A stretch of DNA of 14,048 bases from JBBQXY01 sp051004815 (GTDB lineage Bacteria > Chloroflexota > Ktedonobacteria > Ktedonobacterales > Ktedonobacteraceae): the NCBI GenBank assembly GCA_051004815.1, contig JBPCJY010000268.1, positions 1-14,048 on the forward strand, read 5' to 3'. This document shows, in pieces, positions 1-5,744 of this stretch. The position numbers were made by a program, and so were the translations under genes. Under the pieces are notes generated by a model, which searched no databases, was not told where the DNA came from, and was given only the letters and a program-made list of their open reading frames with translations. Numbering within the stretch: the first letter of the stretch is position 1; the number at the start of each line of letters is the position of its first letter.

Positions 1-2
1 TC

Positions 3-116
3 AAAGTGACTGACGAAGAATTCAAAGCTCTTCATCTCATCCGGGATGCTTTTCATGGGGAGTGGAATTATACCTTTAAGCCTCAAGAGTCTGCTCTTGA
101 AGGTCAGGTTATTTGA
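3..116 (+). CDS. ISAzo13-family transposase, C-terminal fragment (5' end outside window)
   Basis: An open frame enters from the left edge and stops with TGA at 114-116, giving 37 residues. It contains the segment AFHGEWNYTFKP, which resembles the conserved C-terminal end of ISAzo13/Rhodopirellula-type DDE transposases (PF07592), where an FHGEWNYTI-like block sits close to the stop. This is recalled family knowledge, not a database hit. The DDE catalytic residues would lie upstream of the window, so whether the element is intact cannot be judged. The right end of the element should lie shortly after 116, but I could not recognise a terminal inverted repeat because the left end is not present. 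The minus-strand membrane ORF at 104-262 overlaps this 3' end. Confidence 0.6.
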   Translation, partial: KVTDEEFKALHLIRDAFHGEWNYTFKPQESALEGQVI

Positions 117-262
117 GCAAGAGCCCTAAGCGCACTGTGCTGAAACACCGCACCCAAGATCGCGAGCATGATACTGACCAGCGACAGCAATGCACCAAGC
201 ACTCGCAGCAGTCCGTTAGCAGGCGTATTCGCTTGTGGAGGAGACGATGGATAGTATGACAT
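104..262 (-). CDS. small single-pass membrane protein, possibly truncated by the adjacent IS end
   Basis: This 52-residue minus-strand frame starts MSYYPSSPPQ, a short Tyr/Pro/Ser/Gln-rich head. A hydrophobic stretch of about 21 residues follows (roughly residues 18-38, GLLRVLGALLSLVSIMLAIL), fitting one membrane span, and then a short tail. A GGCGGGGG Shine-Dalgarno-like run lies just upstream of the chosen ATG (262-260). An in-frame ATG five codons further upstream (277) is possible but lies before that run. The last 13 bases overlap the stop region of the transposase fragment. The C-terminus may therefore be encoded by IS sequence, and the gene may originally have been longer. The function is unknown and it could be a chance frame, but the membrane pattern and ribosome site argue modestly for a real gene or gene remnant. 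Confidence 0.4.
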   Translation of the reverse strand: MSYYPSSPPQANTPANGLLRVLGALLSLVSIMLAILGAVFQHSALRALAQIT

Positions 263-385
263 AAATTCCCCCGCCATGTTCTAGAGTAAAGTGACGTGTT
301 GCTGGCTCAAACTGTCCAGTTCTTTTGCACCATGTTTGCGAAAAATAGCTGCCCCCGCGCTATCTCCATGGCAATAATGGTTTAC

Positions 386-391
386 AGTATA
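386..391 (-). promoter_or_regulatory. candidate extended -10 promoter for the minus-strand small ORF
   Basis: On the minus strand the sequence reads ATGCTATACT: a TATACT -10 hexamer (5/6 matches to consensus) preceded by the TGn extension. No convincing -35 was found at 16-18 bp. It would start a transcript near 379 running leftward toward the small membrane ORF, with a leader of about 115 nt. Confidence 0.3.
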
Positions 392-473
392 GCATAACAG
401 CCCTTTGAAACATGCAAACATCGACATCTTTAGTACTATCGAAATACGCCCTATTCCCGCTAGCGGATTCTCA

Positions 474-482
474 TGATATAAT
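474..482 (+). promoter_or_regulatory. extended -10 promoter of scpB-nfo (near-leaderless)
   Basis: The sequence TGATATAAT combines a perfect TATAAT hexamer (477-482) with the TG extension one base upstream (474-475). No good -35 is visible at the usual distance, as expected for an extended -10 promoter. The predicted transcription start falls at about 488-490, only a few bases before the scpB ATG at 492. No Shine-Dalgarno sequence lies between, so scpB would be translated from a leaderless or nearly leaderless message. Confidence 0.6.
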
Positions 483-491
483 CCCCTCATT

Positions 492-1088
492 ATGACGCAG
501 AAACAGATAACGCAACCAGCAGTGGAAACGCCATTGACGCGAGAACAGATGGCGGCAGCTATCGAAAGCTTGCTCTTTGTCTCTGGACGCCCCCTGGCAC
601 AGCACGAACTTCGCAAGCTACTCGACACCGATGATGCTCACCTGGCCGAGGGATTACAAACCTTAGAGCAGCAGTTGGATCACCAGGAACGGGGTATCCG
701 CTTGCAACGTCTGGGCGAGCAGGTGCAGCTTGTCACAGCACCGGCAAACGCTCGCTATATCGCCGCCTTATTGGGTCTACCAATGACGGCGAAACTCACG
801 GCTGCCGCACTGGAAACGCTGGCTGTTATCTCGTATCGTCAACCCGTTACACGTACACAAATTGAAGCGGTACGCGGCGTCAATAGTGATCGCGCCCTGG
901 CAAGCTTGCTCCAACATGGCCTGGTCACAGAAGTTGGTCGTGCGCAAACGATTGGACGCCCTACCCTCTTTGCCACGACCCCTGAATTTTTGCAGCAATT
1001 TGGCCTGACAAAGCTGGAACAATTACCCCAGCTAACGCCAGTAGGAACTGTACATGAGATAGGAACCTCTATGGAAGGAATGTCATAA
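492..1088 (+). CDS. scpB: segregation and condensation protein B
   Basis: ScpB is the kleisin-associated winged-helix subunit that, with ScpA and Smc, forms the bacterial condensin that compacts and segregates the nucleoid. The 198-residue product has the family's usual length and two winged-helix regions. The first covers about residues 17-85 (AAIESLLFVSGRPL, then the GIRLQRLGEQVQLVTAP block). The second covers about 100-170 (ALETLAVISYRQPVTR, IEAVRGVNSD, LLQHGLV, GRPTLFATT), a highly characteristic ScpB signature. The start is the first ATG after a strong extended -10 element and has no Shine-Dalgarno. scpA, usually next door, is not upstream here: that space holds an IS fragment and a small ORF, so scpA must lie elsewhere. 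The gene overlaps nfo by one base, implying translational coupling. Confidence 0.95.
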   Translation: MTQKQITQPAVETPLTREQMAAAIESLLFVSGRPLAQHELRKLLDTDDAHLAEGLQTLEQQLDHQERGIRLQRLGEQVQLVTAPANARYIAALLGLPMTAKLTAAALETLAVISYRQPVTRTQIEAVRGVNSDRALASLLQHGLVTEVGRAQTIGRPTLFATTPEFLQQFGLTKLEQLPQLTPVGTVHEIGTSMEGMS

Positions 1089-1972
1089 TGCGGCTCGGTC
1101 GCCATATGCCCCTCAATGCGAAACCAGTGAAGGCGGCACAACTAGCCCAATACCTGGGGTGTGACGCCATTCAAATCTTCGCCAGCAACCCAACAGGCTG
1201 GCGACCTACAGCAGATGATCCTGCCGCATGTGCCGCGTTCGCCCAGGCAGCACACGCATGCGGACTCGATCCCGTGGTCATTCACGCACCCTACCTCATC
1301 AATCTGGCCTCGTCCGATGACGCTATTTGGGAAAAATCTATTACCCTGTTGCGTTGGACCTTGCAGCGTGCTGTACTCCTGGGGGCCAAGTATGTCGTTT
1401 TTCACACGGGAAGCCACAAAGGAGCCGGGGTTGATGCAGGCATAGCTCGCATCGTTCAGGCTATTGAGCGCATTCTACCGGAGACGCCACCAGAGGTAAT
1501 GCTCTTGTTGGAAAACGATGTCGGTGCGGGTTACTCGCTGGGACACAGTTTTGAGCAATTGGGCGCGATCTTGAACCGCTTGCCGCACTATGCTGACCGC
1601 CTCGGCGTTTGCCTTGATACGGCCCACCTGTGGGGAGCGGGACACGATATCTCTACCGCGCTAGCTGCTCAACAGGTGCTCCAGCATGTCGATGCAACCA
1701 TCGGTCTTTCGCGCCTCAAAGTTATTCATTTAAACGATACCGAAAAGGCTTTGGGAAGCCATCGCGATGTCCATACACGTCTCGGCGAAGGCATCATCGG
1801 CACGGAAGGGCTGCATGCCCTCTTGAGCGACCCGCGCCTACGACATGTCGCGGTCTTACTGGAAACACCCATCAAGACCGATGAAAACGAGAAAGAGGAC
1901 TGGGAACACGACAAGCAGCACATGGCACTGGCGCGGCAACTGCTGCCCCAAGACCCCACCAATGCCCGCTAG
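1088..1972 (+). CDS. nfo: endonuclease IV (AP endonuclease / deoxyribonuclease IV)
   Basis: Endonuclease IV cuts DNA 5' of abasic sites and trims blocked 3' ends in base-excision repair, using three zinc ions. The 294-residue protein is full length for the family. All expected metal ligands are visible: H66 (in HAPY), H106 (HTGSH), E142 (LLEN), D177 and H180 (CLDTAHLWGAGHD), H214 (HLND), D227 and H229 (HRDVHTRLGEG) and E259 (LLETP). The assignment to E. coli Nfo ligands is by eye. The ATG overlaps the scpB TAA (TAATG), and a GGAAGGA ribosome site lies 8-9 bases upstream inside scpB, so the two genes should be co-translated. The stop codon abuts the stop of the convergent gene on the minus strand with no intergenic base and no evident terminator. 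Confidence 0.96.
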   Translation: MRLGRHMPLNAKPVKAAQLAQYLGCDAIQIFASNPTGWRPTADDPAACAAFAQAAHACGLDPVVIHAPYLINLASSDDAIWEKSITLLRWTLQRAVLLGAKYVVFHTGSHKGAGVDAGIARIVQAIERILPETPPEVMLLLENDVGAGYSLGHSFEQLGAILNRLPHYADRLGVCLDTAHLWGAGHDISTALAAQQVLQHVDATIGLSRLKVIHLNDTEKALGSHRDVHTRLGEGIIGTEGLHALLSDPRLRHVAVLLETPIKTDENEKEDWEHDKQHMALARQLLPQDPTNAR

Positions 1973-4900
1973 CTAATTGACGGTCAAAGTTACCGTCACC
2001 GTCTGCGCCGTTCCCGTCGAAGGCGTAATAACCACCGTTGCCGTATACGAGCCGCTCGCCAGACCGGTGACATCCACGCTAAAAGGAATGGTCGAGGTCG
2101 CATTGGCATTATCGCTGCCACTGGTCAAACCCACCGTCAACCAGGATTGCGATGGTGTTCCTGCCGTCCACGTAAGGCCATCGCCACCAGCATTCGACAG
2201 AACCACTGACTGCGCTGCTGGATTTACCCCCACGGTGGTAGTGTATGTTAGTGCGGTCGTGTTGAGAGCCATCAAAGGTGGCGCAACATTGATGGTAATG
2301 GGCACAACGATCGGACTTCCCGCCACTGTGTTGCCGGTTAATGGGTCGATAGCACTGATCGTCACGCTGGTAGTAAAGCTTGAACCCCCTGGTACGCCTG
2401 TCACATTAGCGATCACATTGTCGGTAATACCATTTCCACCCGTCAGATTGCTTCCCCCACGAGCGGACAGCGTGACAAATGGTGGTGCATTCGACCCCAG
2501 CTTTGCCTTCCAATTCAGCGGTGTACCCCCGCCATTGTTAATACTAAGAGCCTGCGTTATTATTCCGGTCGCATCATTGATGGTGAGTCCACTGGTGCCT
2601 TGACCAACAGAGAGCGATGGTGGCGCGACAACGCTCAACGCGACCCCAACCGTTTGCACACTACCGTTGATTGTTACACCACCACTGTTGACAGCGGCAA
2701 TGGAAACTGTATCACTAAATGCGCCTGCCGCCAACGAAGCGGAAGCTACCTTCACTGTAAAAGTAGCACGGCCATGCGTAATGATCGCGGAAGAGGGGCT
2801 TATAGTCAACCAACGTTGTGTCGTCGTAGGCGTAATGGTAACGTTGCCAACACAGGCACCAATGATACCAATCGAAAAGCTTTGCGTTGTCGGCTTAGGA
2901 TTGTGACCCTTCTCACTACTGAATGTCGCGTTCGCCAGCGAGGGTGCTTGCAGCGTACAAGGTGGCTGCACCGTCAGAGTAACAGCGATAGACTGCGGTG
3001 TACCGACTGCGCGTTGCGTCACGCTATCGACGGCGGTCATAATGACATGTCCTGTGACGGTGCCGGGAGTCAATCCTGCCAGTGAAACGTCAATACTGCT
3101 CGCTACTGGAGACGAAAGACTCAAGGTTCCACTGGCAGGTGTGACGTTGAGCCAGCTTGTACCGTTAATGGAAGCGGTCCAGTTCAATGCATGGATACAG
3201 GTGCCACCGGCGGAAAGCGTGACCGTTTGTGCCGCCGGGGCAGGTTGTCCAATCACGCCGACAAAGGTGAGGGCGGCAGGCGTTCCCGCGATAGTACAGG
3301 CAGGTAAAACAGTAAAATTGACCGGAATCACCTGTGGGCCACCGTTGGCTGGATTGCCAGAGCCATCCACCCCACTGATCGTCACCATGCCGGTATAGGT
3401 ATTGGGCGGCAAGCTAGCAAGCAGGCTCGGCTGTATCGTAATAGGAACTGATTGATAAGCGGCCAGCGTCCCACTGCCTGATGACACAGATAGCCAGGAA
3501 CCACCACTCGTAGTACTGACAACCGCTTGCCATGCCAGAACACCTCCGCCGCTATTCGCGATAGTCATGCTCTGCCCCGCCGGATTCGACTGGCCAATAA
3601 TGCCGGTAAAGGCCATAGAGGCTGGCGTAGTAGCGATAAGCGGCGCGGTGGACTGCCCAATAGTCAAAGTCACAGGCAGCGTCTGCGTCCCTGCCGCCGT
3701 GCTAAAGACGATCCCCGCCGTGTACGTACCGGGTTGCAGACCCGCACTCGTGACGCTTACCGTTGGATAGGACGGCGCTGTACCACTGGTCGCGCCGAGG
3801 CTCAACCACGACACACCACCCGTTGTTGTCGCGTTCCATTGCAATGGAGTAGAACAGCCCTGTGTGCCAGTCAAGCTGATGACTTTCGCAGCCGGTGCAG
3901 GTTGCAGAGCAACGCCCGTAAACGAGAGCATCCCTGGTGCTACCTGGAGCGCACATTGTGGCACAATGGTCAAGCTCACATAGATGCTTTGCGGACTATT
4001 CCTGGTAGGCACCCCGTCAGTGGTAAATTTCACAAAGGCACTATAAGTACCCGGTAACTGCGCACTGCTATTGATGCCCAGCAGTACAGAGCCGCTTCCA
4101 CCTTTTCCAACAGTGCCAGATGATGGTGAGACCGTAAGCCAGCTATTACCAGCACTGACGGTGGCATTCCATTGTAGTGGCAATGCCCCTGGATTGCTCA
4201 CGGTCACCACCTGGGCCGATGGGTTGTTCCCCCCATCCGCACCACTAAAGGCCAGCACAGCAGGGGTAAGCTGTAATATTGGCTCATGGCCGAGCTCAAG
4301 TGGCGTCGTCTGCATACTGACTGGCAACGACGTCTGCCCCAGGTCGGTCGAGAAAATAGCCTGAGCAGCATACGCCCCCGGCGGCAAATTTGTGCGATCT
4401 GCGGCAATAGTCACCTGTATCGATTGTCCGCCAGAAAAGGTTCCGCTCTGGGGACTGAGCAGGAGCCAAGGTTGCGTTGTAGTGGTCTGCCAGGAGATTT
4501 GCCCACCACCCGCGTTGGTCAGAGTAATGGTCTTTGTGCTATTGGTAGCCTGATCGCCAGAGCCAAGGTCTAGCGCATCTCTGGAGAACAAGAGATGCGC
4601 AGGCCGCTGCGAAGAGCTGTGACCTGTCACAAGAATGGTAAAAGTAGCCATTTTGTGCAAATGGGCATCTTCCGCACCCAGAAGATGCGTACCGGATAAC
4701 CATTGCGCATCAACAATGACCGTATCGGCGAAGCTGCCTTTGCTGTCGGCTTGAATAATGGCGTTATTGGCGGTATCAAAAACAGGAATATTGCTATCGC
4801 GGCTCAAACCGATGCGCCCAAGTGGAGTAAAATTGCTACCACGCAAAGTGATGATCGCACCAAGGGCCACACTGGCTGGTGTCACCTGCAAGGTAATTCC

Positions 4901-5521
4901 GGTTGCATGCGACTTTTGCGCCAATGCTCCACGTCCCAACGTCACCACCACCCCTATAAGACCTCCTGTGATAATGGCTCCCAGTAGCAGCAGGCTCACT
5001 ATGAAGAGAAGAGGGGAGCGGTGCTTATCACCCGTTGGGGGTGGGGGCAATATAGCCTCTGCTGGCGGCGCGAGACGTTGCGTAGGTGAGGGAAGCAGGA
5101 TAGGAGCAGGGGTTACGGGAAGTTGCACTGGCATATGTGAGGTGCGCGAGGGAACAACTTTATGCCAGTTGCCACTTGGCCTGAATTCCCAGAAATCTTC
5201 GCCATAGCCATCCGCGTCGAGCGTATATTCCCCATTGTCTCGCTCTTGGACCATTGGTATCGTGCTATTGTGGTTAAAGTGTGCCGCCCACCACCCACGC
5301 TTCACCGTCTCCGTAGTTGTTCCATGTTCTCCAAAACGGATGTTTTCTTGACCTTGCTTGTCTAGCGCAAAGCAATGAGGAGCGTTGAATGCGTGAGCAT
5401 CGCTAGCAAGCCTTGTAGTAGGGCCGATGGGTGAAGGCAACACTGCTCCACCACAAACAGCGCAATACTTGGCATAGCCAGGTAGCGGTTCATCGCAGCG
5501 CGGGCAACGTATTACTCTCAT
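1973..5521 (-). CDS. zinc-ribbon, single-TM surface protein with eight BACON-like repeats
   Basis: The 1182-residue protein begins with a zinc ribbon (C6, C9, C20, C23), then a Trp/Gly/Asp-rich stretch (about 75-125), a Pro-rich linker (130-165) and one hydrophobic span (about 170-195). With no signal peptide, it should be a signal-anchor protein, N-terminus inside. Outside comes an IPT/TIG-like domain (about 208-300), then eight repeats of about 100-115 residues starting near 308, 414, 521, 627, 740, 853, 967 and 1081. They share the core 'W(N/Q)A ... WL(T/S)(V/L)SPxSGT ... LxPGTYTA ... VTLTV', like BACON/Ig-like ligand- or carbohydrate-binding modules. Repeats 3, 5 and 6 each carry two cysteines. 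I place the start at 5521 because AAGGGGAAGG precedes it and the longer frame (to 5596) begins upstream of the predicted transcription start. The ligand is unknown. Confidence 0.85.
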   Translation of the reverse strand: MRVIRCPRCDEPLPGYAKYCAVCGGAVLPSPIGPTTRLASDAHAFNAPHCFALDKQGQENIRFGEHGTTTETVKRGWWAAHFNHNSTIPMVQERDNGEYTLDADGYGEDFWEFRPSGNWHKVVPSRTSHMPVQLPVTPAPILLPSPTQRLAPPAEAILPPPPTGDKHRSPLLFIVSLLLLGAIITGGLIGVVVTLGRGALAQKSHATGITLQVTPASVALGAIITLRGSNFTPLGRIGLSRDSNIPVFDTANNAIIQADSKGSFADTVIVDAQWLSGTHLLGAEDAHLHKMATFTILVTGHSSSQRPAHLLFSRDALDLGSGDQATNSTKTITLTNAGGGQISWQTTTTQPWLLLSPQSGTFSGGQSIQVTIAADRTNLPPGAYAAQAIFSTDLGQTSLPVSMQTTPLELGHEPILQLTPAVLAFSGADGGNNPSAQVVTVSNPGALPLQWNATVSAGNSWLTVSPSSGTVGKGGSGSVLLGINSSAQLPGTYSAFVKFTTDGVPTRNSPQSIYVSLTIVPQCALQVAPGMLSFTGVALQPAPAAKVISLTGTQGCSTPLQWNATTTGGVSWLSLGATSGTAPSYPTVSVTSAGLQPGTYTAGIVFSTAAGTQTLPVTLTIGQSTAPLIATTPASMAFTGIIGQSNPAGQSMTIANSGGGVLAWQAVVSTTSGGSWLSVSSGSGTLAAYQSVPITIQPSLLASLPPNTYTGMVTISGVDGSGNPANGGPQVIPVNFTVLPACTIAGTPAALTFVGVIGQPAPAAQTVTLSAGGTCIHALNWTASINGTSWLNVTPASGTLSLSSPVASSIDVSLAGLTPGTVTGHVIMTAVDSVTQRAVGTPQSIAVTLTVQPPCTLQAPSLANATFSSEKGHNPKPTTQSFSIGIIGACVGNVTITPTTTQRWLTISPSSAIITHGRATFTVKVASASLAAGAFSDTVSIAAVNSGGVTINGSVQTVGVALSVVAPPSLSVGQGTSGLTINDATGIITQALSINNGGGTPLNWKAKLGSNAPPFVTLSARGGSNLTGGNGITDNVIANVTGVPGGSSFTTSVTISAIDPLTGNTVAGSPIVVPITINVAPPLMALNTTALTYTTTVGVNPAAQSVVLSNAGGDGLTWTAGTPSQSWLTVGLTSGSDNANATSTIPFSVDVTGLASGSYTATVVITPSTGTAQTVTVTLTVN

Positions 5522-5573
5522 GGCCTTCCCCTTATAGCACAGAGATACAAAGTACCGTTCTTGTCCCATCATA

Positions 5574-5603
5574 AGTGTACAAGAAAAAGAGAACATCTGT
5601 CAA
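5574..5603 (-). promoter_or_regulatory. sigma70-type promoter of the BACON-repeat gene
   Basis: Read on the minus strand: a perfect TTGACA -35 (5603-5598), an 18-bp spacer, and TACACT as -10 (5579-5574; 4/6). The predicted start is near 5567, downstream of the alternative upstream start codons (5596, 5572, 5569). This supports translation from 5521. Confidence 0.65.
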
Positions 5604-5621
5604 CTCCCCTGACTGCTGAAC

Positions 5622-5629
5622 CTGTACAG
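5622..5629. promoter_or_regulatory. possible shared operator palindrome between divergent promoters
   Basis: CTGTACAG is a perfect 8-bp palindrome. It lies in the 28 bp between the back-to-back -35 boxes of the BACON-repeat gene (5598-5603) and the kinase gene (5632-5637). It also sits within a looser GCTG...CAGC pair (5615-5630). One regulator bound here could control both promoters. An 8-bp palindrome can occur by chance, so this is a positional inference. Confidence 0.3.
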
Positions 5630-5631
5630 CC

Positions 5632-5660
5632 TTGACATATGCGCCTTATTCTTCTAAAAT
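5632..5660 (+). promoter_or_regulatory. sigma70-type promoter of the WD40 kinase gene
   Basis: TTGACA (5632-5637), 17-bp spacer, TAAAAT (5655-5660; 5/6). The expected start is near 5667, leaving a leader of about 78 nt before the ATG at 5745. This is the housekeeping consensus and suggests steady expression. Confidence 0.75.
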
Positions 5661-5744
5661 TGACTTATCAAACTATACTGTATCCATCCACCTACAAATG
5701 CTGGGAAAGTTACTTGTACTATATGCCTGGGGAAGGCGTACATC

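Noticed and set aside
1977..2603. 208-residue plus-strand open frame
   Set aside because: It is antisense to the BACON-repeat gene, whose Thr/Val/Gly-rich codons read as long open frames on the other strand. There is no ribosome site and no recognisable domain.
2000..5000. CRISPR or tandem DNA repeat in the surface-protein gene
   Set aside because: Repeats are protein-level only (100-115 residues, diverged). No short identical repeats with regular spacers were seen.
5522..5596. N-terminal extension of the BACON-repeat protein to 5596
   Set aside because: The extra 25 residues start upstream of the predicted transcription start and lack a ribosome site, while the ATG at 5521 has AAGGGGAAGG and begins right at the zinc ribbon.
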